This document shows, piece by piece, positions 1 through 9,786 of a stretch of DNA of 64,000 nt (position 1 is the stretch's first letter; the number at the start of each line of letters is the position of its first letter). Location of the stretch: assembly GCF_024611995.1 (NCBI RefSeq), contig NZ_CP102509.1, positions 682,001-746,000 on the forward strand, given 5' to 3'. The position numbers were made by a program, and so were the translations under genes. The DNA comes from Streptomyces sp. NBC_00162 (GTDB taxonomy: Bacteria; Actinomycetota; Actinomycetes; Streptomycetales; Streptomycetaceae). The notes beneath the pieces are model-generated. The model was not told where the DNA came from, did not search any database, and was given only the letters and a program-made list of their open reading frames with translations.

Positions 1-43
1 TCCAACGGAGCCGGGCCTTCCTCGCCCGGAATCCCCGGACCTC

Positions 44-244
44 CTAGAAGGCGACGTGAAGGTCCGATCGCGTCTCCCCGTGCACGGCGGAGGTGAGCTC
101 AGCCCTCGGGGCATCGGGGGCGGATGCGGGCGCGGTGACGGCGGGTGTGGCGATCACTGCTTCGGGTGCGGAAACGGCGACGGGGGTGGCGATAGCGGCG
201 GCGATGGCGAGGATGGCAGTGACGCGCAGGGTCCACTTCAGCAT
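44..244 (-). CDS. Small secreted peptide, function unknown
   Basis: The 66-residue product begins MLKWTLRV and has a basic start, then a hydrophobic Ala/Ile/Val-rich stretch (about residues 5-27) that reads as a Sec signal peptide or single membrane anchor. A short Ala/Pro/Thr-rich tail follows, with no recognisable domain. I chose the ATG at 244 over the upstream ATG at 295 because GGAG lies at the right distance before it. The mature part would be only about 40 residues. It could also be a chance reading frame, but the Shine-Dalgarno sequence and signal-like start favour a real gene. No function can be assigned. Confidence 0.45.
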   Translation of the reverse strand: MLKWTLRVTAILAIAAAIATPVAVSAPEAVIATPAVTAPASAPDAPRAELTSAVHGETRSDLHVAF

Positions 245-522
245 GGTGAGGCTCCGATCTCGGCGTGTGATGGCATGCGTCTTGATCGTCGCCACCCATC
301 CGGTGTCCGGGCATCGTCCGAAGGTCGCGGCCGTCTCCCCGCACGGGGGAGACGGCCGCCGCGGTGTGCCTCACGTCCTGTGAAATCGACTCTGGGCCCG
401 CCCTGGGGACACCCCGCTTGGGTGCACCGTTCTCCGATGCAGGCGGGTGTCCGAACGAACCTCCGCATCCGAACCGGCGCGCGATCCTGTTCCCGGGCGC
501 CCCCGGAAAGTATGATCAAGCA

Positions 523-1059
523 ATGTCCGACACGACCGAGACCGCACACGGCTGGCTGAGCAAGGACGAGCTGGAAACGGCCAGGGCGCGCATGCCGATC
601 CTGTACGTCGAGGCCGTCCCCGTACGCGTGGATGACAGCGGCGAGGTGACCAGCATCGGCCTGCTGCTGCGCATCGGTCCGGACGGTACGGTCAGCCGCA
701 CCCTGGTGTCCGGCCGCGTCCTGCACCATGAACGGGTCCGTGACGCGCTGCTGCGCCACCTGGAGAAGGACCTCGGTCCGGTGGCCCTACCGCGCGTCCC
801 CGCTTCCCTCCAGCCCTTCACGGTCGCCGAGTACTTCCCCACGGCGGGCGTCACTTCCTACCACGACCCGCGCCAGCACGCGGTGTCCCTCGCCTACATC
901 GTGCCTGTGGCCGGTGACTGCCGCCCCAGGCAGGACGCTTTGGACCTGGTCTGGTTCAGCCCGCAGGAGGCGGCCTCCTCGGCTGTGCAGAGCGAAATGC
1001 CGGGCGGGCAGGGTGTGTTGCTCAAGCAGGCGCTCGCGCACGCCGGGCACGTCTACTGA
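523..1059 (+). CDS. NUDIX hydrolase-like protein (DUF4916 type)
   Basis: The 178-residue cytosolic protein resembles the DUF4916 family of actinobacterial NUDIX-fold proteins. It has an N-terminal segment with LSKDELETARARMPILYVEA, a central beta-rich part and a C-terminal part with VWFSPQEA, the element that often closes NUDIX domains. I do not see a complete canonical NUDIX box, so catalytic activity on nucleoside diphosphate derivatives is uncertain. The ATG at 523 is preferred because the sequence upstream in the same frame has no protein-like composition. The gene stands alone, with a convergent gene downstream. Confidence 0.7.
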   Translation: MSDTTETAHGWLSKDELETARARMPILYVEAVPVRVDDSGEVTSIGLLLRIGPDGTVSRTLVSGRVLHHERVRDALLRHLEKDLGPVALPRVPASLQPFTVAEYFPTAGVTSYHDPRQHAVSLAYIVPVAGDCRPRQDALDLVWFSPQEAASSAVQSEMPGGQGVLLKQALAHAGHVY

Positions 1060-1063
1060 GACC

Positions 1064-1218
1064 CCCACGGCGAGCGGAGCGCCGTCGGGGCCCGCGAGGT
1101 CCCAGTTCTCGTGCAGGTCGACGTCGAACCCGTCCCTGAACTTGGCGTTCTTGAAGTCGGCGAACGGATCGGTGGTGCTCGTGAATATCCCGTCCCGATC
1201 GGGCAGATTCCGGCACAT
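1064..1218 (-). other. Possible short coding relic, unidentified
   Basis: This reverse-strand stretch encodes a protein-like segment (DPFADFKNAKFRDGFDVD) with mixed polar and hydrophobic composition, unlike the Arg/Pro-rich shadow frames around it. The frame then runs on antisense through the NUDIX-like gene with no sensible end. It may be the remnant of a truncated gene. I cannot name the family. Confidence 0.2.
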
Positions 1219-1275
1219 CCTCCCGGGGGTCGGCCGATGGGGTGCCCGCTGCGCTGTCGTGCATCAGAAGGGGTT

Positions 1276-1308
1276 GGGTGGCCTCACGGTCCGTCCGTGA
1301 GGCCACCC
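1276..1308 (-). terminator. Strong hairpin terminator
   Basis: A perfect 14-bp stem (GGGTGGCCTCACGG pairing with CCGTGAGGCCACCC) closes a 5-nt loop. It lies about 30 bp beyond the stop of the reverse-strand DUF6493 gene. No U-tract follows, which is usual for Streptomyces terminators. Confidence 0.8.
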
Positions 1309-1339
1309 GTGAGGCCGGGCACCCGGGGCCGGCGGCGGG

Positions 1340-4013
1340 TCAGGCGGGCGCCAACTCCTGGTTGCGGTCGAGGGCTTTACCCAGGCGGATCGCCTGCGTG
1401 ACCAAGCGGGACCGGCCGCCGCGGGCCGCGACTGCGGCGAGGCCGGCCGGGTGCGAGGAGGCGGCCGCGGACTCTTCCACGCAGTCGGCGGCCATCTCGA
1501 GGAGGTCGCCGGTGCCGCGCGGGTCGGCAGTGCCGGCGAGCAGGGCGGGCAGGGCGGCCGCCAGGACGGACCAGGTGGTCGCGCAGGCGCCGGTCGCGGC
1601 GGCGGTGCGCAGCGAGTCGGCGAGCCGGTTGGGCTTGACCGTGCCCAGGGTCATTTGCTCCCCCAGGTCGGAGCCGAGGCGTACGGCGTCCAGTTCGCCG
1701 CGGGCGGCGAGGGCGAGGAGCGCGTCGACGGCCCTCAGCCGGTCTTCGGCGTGCCGGGCGCCGAGTCCGGTGGCGACGGCCAGGTGGAGCGCCGGGCCGG
1801 CCGGGCCTCCGGCGGCTGCGAGCAGGGGCAGCACGGTGGTCCCGCCCCGTCCTTCGTGGAGGGCGCAGGAGGTGATGGCCGGGAGCGACCAGGCGGCCAG
1901 GGTCTCGCGGTCCTCGGGGAGGGTGGCGACCAGGGCGGCGTCGCCGTCGCCGTCCCAGCAGCGGCCGGTTGCCATGCGGGCCTGTCCCAGCTCCCGGAAC
2001 GGCTTGGGGAATCGGCGTAGAACGGTGGGGCGTTCCCCGGTGTCCAGGGTGAGGTGCTCCGGCCACTCGTCGTAGTGGCGGGCTACGGCCGGCGCGGTGC
2101 GGCGGGTGACGGCGGCGGGCAGGCCTTGCTCGCCGAGCCAGGCCGCGAGCCGGTCCCCTTCGGGTGTGCCCAGGGCGGCGGCCGCGGGGATGGCGGTGGG
2201 GTCGCGGCGGGTCCGTAGCAGGGCCTGCGCGAAGTCCGCAGGGCCGGGGGTCTCGCCGAGCCGTGCGTACGCGGCGAGGCGCTCGATCAGGGTGCGCGGG
2301 TCCAGGGAGCCGCTCGTGTGGGTGGGGACGGCGAGCAGGAAGGGAGCGGCCTGCCCGCGATGTGCCGTGCCGCCTCGGCCACGCGGGCGTGGGCGGCGAC
2401 GTGGAACGCGGGGTGGTGGCAGTCGCTGCGCCAGGACGCGAGCGCGCGCCCCGGCGGGTGGGCCGGCGCCGCCGGGCGGGCGTCCAGGACGGCGGCGGCG
2501 ACGTGTTCGATGCCGGGCAACTCGCTGGTGTAGTGGCGGGACTGCTCGGGGTCGAGCCACCAGCGGCCGGCCAGCGCGGGGCGCAGCGCCGCCGCGAGGG
2601 CGGCCCGGTCCCGGTGGGCGTGCCGGACGAGGCCGTCGAGGGCGCGTTCGTACTCCTCGACGCTCGCGGTGCGGGAGTTGACCACGGCGGCGACGAGCTC
2701 CGCGGTCTCCTCGACGCTTTCCGGGGCGGGTGCGAGCGGGACCTGGGCCGGGGGCGGCGGAAGGATCTCCCGGTAGGGGGCGTCGACGGCGGCGGGGGCG
2801 GCGTCCGGGCCGAGGACCTCCACGGCCCGCGCCCGATGTAGGGGGCTCAACAGGTGTGCGGATTCGGCGAGTCCGGCTCGCACGTGCGGGTCGGAGACGA
2901 GATGCGCGGCGGCGAGCTTGAGGGCCCGTTCCTGGATGTCGGTGTCGGTGTGCCCGAAGGCCTCGCCGAGTACGGGCAGCAGCTCGGGGGCGGCGGCCGG
3001 ATCGCGGACCAGCTCCCGGCCGAGCAGCACCAGTTGGGCGCGGACCAGCTTCTTCTCGGGGCGGAAGAGGACGGTCTGGGACATCTCGGCGAGCGGGCGG
3101 GGGGCGAGACCGCCGGCCGCGGCGAGCCGGGCCAGGGCCTGCTGGGCGTGCCCGGCAACGGCGGACGGGGCGTCGGCGGCCAGCGCGATCCAGTCGGCGG
3201 CACGCTCCCGCTCCTCCTGCGCGGTCGGGTGCAGGGCCTGCAGGATCGCGAGGTACGGCTTGAGGTGGGGGGCGGTGCCGCCGCGCAGCAGACGGGCCGT
3301 GCACCCGTCCAGGAGGGCCGTACGGTCGACCAGGCCCTCCTCTGCGAGGGCGACGAGCGCGGTCGGCCAGTGGTACGGGCCGGCGGGCTCGCCCAACCAG
3401 CGGAGCGAGGTGACCGGCTCGGCGGTCTCGAAGAGGCGCGGGACGAGCTCGGCGGTGTACGGGTCGCTGCGCAGGGCGTCGACGAGGGGGTGCGGTAGGT
3501 GGGCAGGGATGAGGCCCAGCCCTCGAGGCAGCCGTCGGTGGTCGGCATCGCGCATCCGGCGAGACCGACGAGCACGCGGATCAGCGGGTAATCCTGCTCC
3601 GCTGTCGCGGCCCGCGCGGCGAGCCGGTGGGCGAGGTCGCCGAGCCACCGAGGCTCCCGGTCGGACAGGACGTCGAGCAGGGCGCCGGTCGGGAGCGCCT
3701 GCCAGCGGCGCAGGTCGCGTGCGGCGATCCAGGAAGCCGCGGCAGCCGCACCGGTGGTGCAGCCGGCGCCGGCGACGACCAGGGCCGGGTTCGCCAAGTC
3801 CCGTTCCCGCCAGTTCTCCCAGCCCTGGGAACGCAGGTCGGCTCGCAGCACCTTCAGCTCGGCGAGCAGCTCCCGGCGCTGCGCCCGGTCCAGGGGCTTC
3901 AGCAGTCCCGGCAGGTCGGCGGCGCGTCCGGCCCGGACGGCGGCGAGGATCTCCCGCGCGGGGACGTCGGTCTGCGCGGCGGGCGCGGAAGTCTCCTGGG
4001 CGGTGGCGTTCAT
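1340..4013 (-). CDS. DUF6493 family protein (two frame breaks)
   Basis: This large helical-repeat-like cytosolic protein matches the DUF6493 family of Streptomyces, usually about 850-950 residues. The N-terminal part (REILAAVRAGRAADLPGLL, then AELKVLRADLRSQGWENW) is in one frame, the middle (LVPRLFETAEPVTSLRWLGE to about the codon at 2356) in a second, and the C-terminal part (PFLLAVPTHTSGSLDPRTLI to the stop) in a third. Adding one base at the runs 3506-3508 and 2354-2356 restores a continuous 891-residue protein, so I annotate one gene. The ATG at 4013 overlaps the stop of the upstream SWIM gene (ATGA), implying translational coupling. The family's function is unknown; its partnership with SWIM proteins suggests a shared complex. 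Confidence 0.75.
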
Positions 4014-5461
4014 CGTGCGGCTCCGGCGGGGGTGGTGGTGTGCGTGGTGTCGGGGTGCGTGGTGTCGGCGTGTGTGGTGTCGTCCGGGTGCGAGGCGGCC
4101 CGCCGGGCCATGCGGGTGGCAAGGGCGTGCTTGCAGGGGCCCCGGCGGCCGCGGTAGTCGGCCCACCACTGGCAGGTGCAGCTGAGGGCGCCGCCGGTGC
4201 CCCGGACCTGGTAGCGGCGTTCCCCGGAGGCGACGACGGCGGTGCCGGCACCGTCGTCCAGCGTGACAGCGCCCTCCGCCAGCAGGGCGCGGGCGGCGAC
4301 CAGGCGCGGGTTGTGGCGTTCTGCGCGACGGGCATCGTAGGGCAGTTCGCGGTGGAAGTAGGCGGCTTCGGCGAGGTCGTAGCCGACGCGGCCGGCCGTG
4401 CCGAGGTACGTGAGGGCTGCCCGTACGCGCTCTACGGGCAGCCCGGACTGCTCGGCCAGGTCGGCCGGGTCGATGCGCGGCTCCCAGGCCAGCAGCACGG
4501 AGATCAGGTCGGCGTCCTCGGCCGCCGTGTCCGTGGCAAGGGCCTCCAGGACGCCGCCCTCGCCGGAGAACCCACGGTCGGGCTCCGGGGAGAGGGTGAG
4601 CGTGAGCCGCATGCCGGGCAGCCCGACCTCCCATGCAGAGGCGGTGGGCCCGGCGCCGTCGGCCGGAGGCCCGTACACGCGCAGGCCGGTCGCGTTGCGC
4701 AGTACCCGCTGGAGGGCCGCGAGCCGGTCCGGGCCGGGCAGGCAGACCGCACCGGGCACGGGGCGGGTGGTGGGGCGCAGCGTACGACCGGCGGGCACCA
4801 CCCACAGGGCGGCGCTCGCGGCGCCGCCGGCCGCGGGAGTGCGCGGGAGCGAGCGCAGGAAGCGTACGGCTTCGGCGGCGGTGAGTTCGGCGCGCAGGTC
4901 GAAGCTGGTGGTGATGGCCTGGGATTCGGCGAAACCGCGCAGCCAGCGGTCGGGCAGCGGCACCTTCTTCTCGACGACCGGACCGTCGAGGGTGGTGACG
5001 GTCAGCTCGTCGGGGCCGACGCGCAGGTGCAGCGGGTCGTCGCCGGTCAGTCGGGACAGGGCCTCGCGCAGCGGGTTGTTGACGTCGACGTTGGTGGTGC
5101 CGTGGCCGGTGTCGGCTCCGCCCAGTCCCTCGGGGAGCACGTCGAGCCGGGCGTACACCCCGCAGCACCCGGAGAAGGACTCGAAGCGCAGCCGGTCGCC
5201 GTTGCCCGTGACGACCGGGTCGAGGGAGGCCCGCAGGGTTCGCCGGTAGTAACGGGCGGCGGCCACGTCGGCGACGGCAAGCAGGGCGCGGGCAGCGGCC
5301 TGAGGGCTGTTCAGGAACCCGGCGAAGAACTGGGGGTGGGCCTCGGCCCCGGCCGGCGTCAGGCCGCCCGCGGTCTCCAGGCCGAGCATCCGTCCCGTGC
5401 CGGCGGCGGTGGTCAGCGAGGATGAGCCCGCGTAGGCGAAGGTGTGTGCGGTTCGCGTCAT
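4010..5461 (-). CDS. SWIM zinc finger family protein
   Basis: The 483-residue protein carries a SWIM-type zinc-binding motif near its C-terminus (about residues 427-448): SCTCQWW, then a gap, then PCKHAL, giving the CxC...CxH ligand pattern. SWIM domains bind DNA or protein partners. The long N-terminal region has no motif I recognise. The extreme C-terminus is a low-complexity Asp/Thr/His tail with repeated DTTH units. The ATG at 5461 (MTRTAHTFAYAG) is chosen because sequence further upstream is composition-poor. It is the first gene of a two-gene operon and overlaps the DUF6493 gene by four bases. Confidence 0.8.
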   Translation of the reverse strand: MTRTAHTFAYAGSSSLTTAAGTGRMLGLETAGGLTPAGAEAHPQFFAGFLNSPQAAARALLAVADVAAARYYRRTLRASLDPVVTGNGDRLRFESFSGCCGVYARLDVLPEGLGGADTGHGTTNVDVNNPLREALSRLTGDDPLHLRVGPDELTVTTLDGPVVEKKVPLPDRWLRGFAESQAITTSFDLRAELTAAEAVRFLRSLPRTPAAGGAASAALWVVPAGRTLRPTTRPVPGAVCLPGPDRLAALQRVLRNATGLRVYGPPADGAGPTASAWEVGLPGMRLTLTLSPEPDRGFSGEGGVLEALATDTAAEDADLISVLLAWEPRIDPADLAEQSGLPVERVRAALTYLGTAGRVGYDLAEAAYFHRELPYDARRAERHNPRLVAARALLAEGAVTLDDGAGTAVVASGERRYQVRGTGGALSCTCQWWADYRGRRGPCKHALATRMARRAASHPDDTTHADTTHPDTTHTTTPAGAAR

Positions 5462-6116
5462 GACCGGAACGCTAAGCGGGACCACTGACAACGCCGCTGC
5501 GCTCCCGCGGGCCTGCCGGTACCCGGGGGCACACGGGAGCGATTGCCTGACCATTCGTCAAGTTGGCGGCGTTCCCTGGGCGATGATCCGGGCGGCGGCG
5601 AACTCCGCGAGGTAGGCCTGTTCGGCCTCGTCGAGGCATCCGTAGGCGTCGTCGCCGATGGGGATCCGCAGGGACGAGGCAGTGTCGGATCCGATGATGT
5701 CCAGGCCCCACGAAAGCCCTCGGGACGGCCGGTACGGAGACCTTGCTGAAGCAGGTCTGGGACGAGTCTCGGCAGCCCGCAGGACGCGGGTGTAGCCACC
5801 CTCCTCGAACGACACCGGGCCAGACCGTGACGGACGGCCCAAGGCGGACGCCGGCTCTCTGGCCAGCACGGGGAGAATCGTCATTTAAGATTCAAGGCGG
5901 CTGCGGGACTGCGGACCGTCACTGTGCGCGGCGACTGCGGAACGATCAGGCCGGTCGAGGAGAACGGCCTGGCCAGGGCCTTGGGCCGGACGGGAACCGC
6001 ATGACGCTGATCATGAAGGTCCCGCGGAGTCGCGTGGCCGCCGACGTGCGTCTCAGGGGTGTGACGCGCCGAGCACACCCGGCCACGAACGGAAGACCCC
6101 CGGGGAGAAGTGAGGT
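5462..6116. other. Intergenic stretch with a possible gene relic
   Basis: No confident gene is present. On the reverse strand about 5560-5720 reads as a protein-like tail (SLRIPIGDDAYGCLDEAEQA), and the neighbouring frame at 5720-5790 (LPRLVPDLLQQGL) could join it by a frame change. It may be the decayed or mis-sequenced end of a small gene. The remainder should contain the promoter of the kinase that starts at 6117. Confidence 0.3.
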
Positions 6117-6779
6117 ATGGCAGTGATCTGCGTCGGAGGCATGATCGGAATCGGCAAGACGAGCGTGGCCGAACTCCTCGCCAAGGAATTGGGCAGCGAA
6201 GTCTTCTACGAGAGCGTGGAAGACAATCCGATCCTTCCGCTCTTCTACACGGCGAGCCCCGAGGAGATCCAGGCGAGGCGCTACCCCTTCCTCCTCCAGC
6301 TCTACTTCCTGCAGACACGGTTCGCCTCGATCAAGGAGGCCTACAAGCAGGGCGACAACGTCCTCGACCGGTCCATCTACGAGGACTGGTACTTCGCCAA
6401 GGTCAACCACGACCTGGGCCGGATCAGCTCCCTCGAGATGCGGGTGTACGAGGGACTGCTCAACGAGATGATGCGTGAAATCGACGGCCTGCCGTACCGC
6501 AAGGCACCCGATCTCATGGTCTACCTCAAGGCGGACTTCGATACGGTGCTGCACCGTATCGGCCTGAGGGGCCGCGATTTCGAACAGGACGAGAGCCTCG
6601 TCGAGTACTACCGGACGCTGTGGTCCGGCTACGACGACTGGGTACACAAGCACTACTCGGCCAGCGAGGTCCTCGTCGTCGACATGAGCCACACCGATGT
6701 GGTGAACAACCCCGAGGACGCGGTCCGCCTGGTGCGGGAGGTCAAGGACGCCCTGGCCGCGGTCAGGCACCAGGTCTGA
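6117..6779 (+). CDS. Deoxynucleoside kinase (dAK/dGK family)
   Basis: The 220-residue cytosolic enzyme transfers the ATP gamma-phosphate to deoxynucleosides in the purine/pyrimidine salvage pathway. A P-loop lies at residues 7-15 (GGMIGIGKT), the DRSIYED motif typical of the dNK/thymidine kinase 2 family is near residue 84, and an Arg-rich segment near residue 140 (RIGLRGRDFEQDE) fits the lid. Length matches Bacillus-type deoxyadenosine/deoxyguanosine kinases (about 215-225 residues). The start is supported by GGGGAGAAG upstream. Substrate preference cannot be told from sequence alone. The gene appears monocistronic. Confidence 0.88.
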   Translation: MAVICVGGMIGIGKTSVAELLAKELGSEVFYESVEDNPILPLFYTASPEEIQARRYPFLLQLYFLQTRFASIKEAYKQGDNVLDRSIYEDWYFAKVNHDLGRISSLEMRVYEGLLNEMMREIDGLPYRKAPDLMVYLKADFDTVLHRIGLRGRDFEQDESLVEYYRTLWSGYDDWVHKHYSASEVLVVDMSHTDVVNNPEDAVRLVREVKDALAAVRHQV

Positions 6780-6937
6780 CCCTGTGGGCAGGTTCCGCTG
6801 CCGCACGGTGGCCGGGATCGGGAAACCGCCAGGCACGGTTCTGGTCGGAGGTGCGCGGCGCCCTGCTGTGCACAGATGGTCCGCTCCGCAGCCCGGCCGA
6901 CGGTCGCGATCACCCGTCGGACGGCGCCGCACCCACG

Positions 6938-8047
6938 TCAGCGGGTGAGGAAGCGGGTGGCACCCACGTAGACGCGGCCGGTGGAACCGATGGGTTCCTC
7001 CCTCACCACGTCACCGGTTCGGGGCGAGTTGATCATCATCGGTTCGCCGTTCCTCGTCCCCGAGTAGATGCCGACGTGGGTGACCTCGGTGCCGGTGGAA
7101 GGGCGGAAGGCGACGATGTCGCCGGGCCTCAGGTCCTTCGTGTCGGTGATGCGCACCCCGACGGCCGAACCGGCGGGTGCCTGCCCGCCACCCGCGTCGA
7201 ACTGCGGCTGGGCGTCCCGGGGGATCGTCATACCGAGGGCGGAGTAGACCTGGCCGGTCAGCCCGGAGCAGTCGTAGCCGAATCCGGAGGTGCCCGACCA
7301 CAGGTAGTCCAGACCCATGAAGGTGCGTGCGGCGGCGACCACGTCCTCGCCGCGCGGCGCGGCCGGCACCTTCGCCAGGTCACCGGCTCGGAAGAACACC
7401 CGGGCACCGCTGTGGGAGTAGGCGGTGACGACGCCGGGCAGCGGGCCGGCCTTCACGGGGAATGAGGTGTTGTACGAGTACTCGACTGCCTGCCCCGACC
7501 CGGCCCCTGTGAAGGCGGCCTCGGCGGTGGTGAAGCCCCGGGCCGTGGGGCGTCCGACCCGTTCCTGGTGCGTACCACCGGGCGGCCGCCGGTGATCGCT
7601 GGTCAGCTGCCGGTCGGGAATCCAACCTGGGTAGGCGCCTCGTCCGGCCTGGTCCCTGGGAGTGGGCTGGCCATGCACCCATACGTGGTCCCAGAGGAGG
7701 CCGCCGTGCCACATCGTCTGGTCGACGGTCACCTCCACGCCGTGCAGCGCCTGCGTCTCCCCGGCTACGTCACGACGCTCGTCCAGCGACATGGCCGTCA
7801 GCCAGCCGCGGATGTCCGCGGGATTGGCGGTCGCGGGAGCGTCCACGGGCCGGACCTGCCCGGGGCTCACCCAGACCTGGGCCACCGCCACGTCGACGTA
7901 GCAGGTCGGGGCACCGTCGCACGGACTCGCCGCGGCGGGCTTGGAACGGTCGGCCAGATCGGCCGGAACGGCGGGGAGTGCGGCGGCCGGGGCAGCGAGG
8001 GCGAGGAGCGCTGCGGCAGCCGTCAGGGCGGTCTTCACTGAGTACAT
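6938..8047 (-). CDS. Secreted NlpC/P60 family cell-wall hydrolase
   Basis: The 369-residue protein starts MYSVKTALTAAAALLALAAP, a clear Sec signal peptide, followed by about 180 residues of SH3-like or unassigned sequence. The C-terminal NlpC/P60 domain (about 240-369) holds the catalytic Cys in YDCSGLTGQVY (about residue 259) and the His in THVGIY (about residue 321). Such enzymes cleave peptide stems of peptidoglycan. The ATG at 8047 is preferred over upstream starts because it places the signal peptide at the N-terminus. The gene is divergent from the DinB-fold gene at 8187, so promoters for both must lie between 8048 and 8186. Confidence 0.88.
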   Translation of the reverse strand: MYSVKTALTAAAALLALAAPAAALPAVPADLADRSKPAAASPCDGAPTCYVDVAVAQVWVSPGQVRPVDAPATANPADIRGWLTAMSLDERRDVAGETQALHGVEVTVDQTMWHGGLLWDHVWVHGQPTPRDQAGRGAYPGWIPDRQLTSDHRRPPGGTHQERVGRPTARGFTTAEAAFTGAGSGQAVEYSYNTSFPVKAGPLPGVVTAYSHSGARVFFRAGDLAKVPAAPRGEDVVAAARTFMGLDYLWSGTSGFGYDCSGLTGQVYSALGMTIPRDAQPQFDAGGGQAPAGSAVGVRITDTKDLRPGDIVAFRPSTGTEVTHVGIYSGTRNGEPMMINSPRTGDVVREEPIGSTGRVYVGATRFLTR

Positions 8048-8186
8048 GAGCCGATTCTGTCCACTACGCCGCGTCTGCGAACCCCTCCGGCAGTGGAGCG
8101 GGAGGGACATGGTGCCCGGCCCGGCAGGCCCGGCGGCACCCGCAGCCCCGGACGGGTACTCGGCCGGCACGTCCGAGTACTAGCTT

Positions 8187-8846
8187 GTGGGCGTGGACCT
8201 CTTCTCAACCTCGTGGGCGGCGTTGCGGGCGGCGGTGGCCGGGCTCGGTGACGAGGACTTCGCACGGCCGTCCGGCTGTGACGGGTGGCTCGTGCGGGAT
8301 CTCGTGTGCCACCTCGTCATCGATGCCCAGGACGTCCTGATCACCCTCGTCACCCCCGCCGATACGGAGCCCACCAGGGACGCGGCGACCTACTGGGAGG
8401 TCGGCGCAGCCCCGGCCGCGCAGGACCCGCTCGACGCACTGACCGTGCGCCTGGCCGCCGCGTACGGGGAGCCGTGGCTGCTCAGGTTCCACCTCGACGA
8501 CGTCGGCGCTGCCGCAGGCCGCGCCGCCGCCCTCGCGGATCCCTCGGCCCGGGTCGGCACCCGCGGCCAGGTCCTCACCGCCGGCGACTACCTGTCCGCG
8601 TACGTCCTGGAGTGGACGCTGCACCACCTCGACCTCGTCGCGCATCTCCCCAATACGCCGGGGCCGCCCGCCGAAAGCCTCGCCGCGGCCCGCGCGCTGC
8701 TCGAGCGGATCGCCGGGGCGGCGTACCCGCCGGGGTTCTCCGACAAGGACGCGCTGCTGGTCGGCACCGGCCGACGCGCTCCGACCGCCGCCGAAGAAGG
8801 CGCACTGGGCGAGTTGGGAGCGTGCCTCCCGCTCGTCCTCGGCTGA
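8187..8846 (+). CDS. Maleylpyruvate isomerase-like, mycothiol-dependent DinB-fold protein
   Basis: The 219-residue protein has the N-terminal helical metal-binding fold of the mycothiol maleylpyruvate isomerase family. The segment SGCDGWLVRDLVCHLVIDAQ supplies the first conserved His, and EWTLHHLDLVAHL (about residues 150-162) supplies the later His pair, the usual three-His metal site. Family members use mycothiol as cofactor or detoxify electrophiles; the actual substrate is unknown. Two GTG codons, at 8187 and 8193, are possible starts. Confidence 0.75.
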   Translation: MGVDLFSTSWAALRAAVAGLGDEDFARPSGCDGWLVRDLVCHLVIDAQDVLITLVTPADTEPTRDAATYWEVGAAPAAQDPLDALTVRLAAAYGEPWLLRFHLDDVGAAAGRAAALADPSARVGTRGQVLTAGDYLSAYVLEWTLHHLDLVAHLPNTPGPPAESLAAARALLERIAGAAYPPGFSDKDALLVGTGRRAPTAAEEGALGELGACLPLVLG

Positions 8847-9066
8847 CCGGTCAAGCCCGCTCGGACCGTGGGGGTGCCCCGATCTCAGTGAATACTGGCG
8901 GGGTCGCCTTCATCGCCGCGTTCACTCCGCAAGCAGACCGACTTGCCATGTCGCTCGGCCCGATGGCGGTGCCCCTCCTCCCCCGGGCTTCGTCCGGGGC
9001 GCGGCGTTGGCCGGCTCGGTCAGTCGCGGAACACAGGTGGAGCCGCCGGGTTCGGTGCACCGCCAT
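8847..9066. other. Short convergent intergenic region
   Basis: This gap lies between two convergent genes. It has no open frame with protein-like composition and no hairpin I could support beyond short G/C-rich inverted runs near 8960-9005. Confidence 0.3.
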
Positions 9067-9618
9067 TCAGCGCGTAGTGTCCGGCCATTCCTCACGCAGC
9101 ATCCCGAACAGCACGGTGTCGTAGCGCTTGCCCGCCACCAGCACCGTGGACCGGCGTCGGCCCTCCTCGCGGAAGCCCGCCTTGGTGAAGGCGCGGACCG
9201 CCCGCTCGTTGCCGCTCCAGGTGTCGAGCTCGATCCGGTGCAGCCCGAGGACCCCGAACAGGTGCCCCACCAGCAGTCGCAGCGCGTCGGAGCCATGGCC
9301 ACAGCCCCAGCGGCCCCGCTCGCCGATGGTGACGCCGACCGTGGCCTGCCCGGCGAACGGGTCCAGCTCGCGGTAGTCCACCATGCCGATCACCGTGCCG
9401 TCGGCCAGATCCTCGACCGTGAAGACGGCCGATTCCTTCGGGTTCAGCCGCAGCATCGTCTCGAAGCCGAGCTCGACGGCCTCCGCCGTGACCGGGCCGA
9501 AGCACGGGTTCCCGCCGGCGGCCCAGTGGACCACCTCCGGATCGTTGCGCCACCGAACGTGATGCCCCGCATCCTGCGCACGCAGTGCGCGAAGCCTTAC
9601 CAACTTTCCTTCGATCAT
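9067..9618 (-). CDS. GNAT family N-acetyltransferase
   Basis: The 183-residue protein has the RimJ/RimL-like GNAT pattern: an N-terminal MIEGKLVRLRALRAQD strand-helix, a central VGVTIGERGRWGCGHGSDAL segment equivalent to the acetyl-CoA pyrophosphate-binding loop (R/Q-xxG-x-G/A), and a C-terminal HRIELDTWSGNERAVRAFTK-type motif B. It should transfer acetyl from acetyl-CoA to an amine, either a small molecule or a protein N-terminus. The ATG at 9618 begins the recognisable domain; sequence further upstream in the same frame is not conserved-looking. No operon partner is evident. Confidence 0.8.
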   Translation of the reverse strand: MIEGKLVRLRALRAQDAGHHVRWRNDPEVVHWAAGGNPCFGPVTAEAVELGFETMLRLNPKESAVFTVEDLADGTVIGMVDYRELDPFAGQATVGVTIGERGRWGCGHGSDALRLLVGHLFGVLGLHRIELDTWSGNERAVRAFTKAGFREEGRRRSTVLVAGKRYDTVLFGMLREEWPDTTR

Positions 9619-9786
9619 GGACAGATCATAGGGATCGACATGATCGTCGACGATCTCGAGATCGATGGCCTGCACGTGACCCGCTCCCTGTGCGACAGCC
9701 ACGTCGCCGTCCGGAGTTCAACGGAGTGGGGAGCTTCAGCGAGTGTCGCGGGGGGTAGGGGTGGTACAGGTTGAAAGGGCGTTCCC

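Noticed and set aside
1340..4013. Programmed ribosomal frameshifting in the DUF6493 gene
   Set aside because: The same one-base G/C-run pattern recurs in ten other unrelated genes, so base-call error is the simpler explanation.
2918..5425. Long plus-strand frame of 835 codons opposite the SWIM/DUF6493 pair
   Set aside because: No ribosome-binding site or domain; it is a shadow of the reverse-strand genes.
5743..6126. Plus-strand frame of 127 codons just before the kinase gene
   Set aside because: It overlaps the kinase start and ribosome-binding site and has no protein-like pattern.
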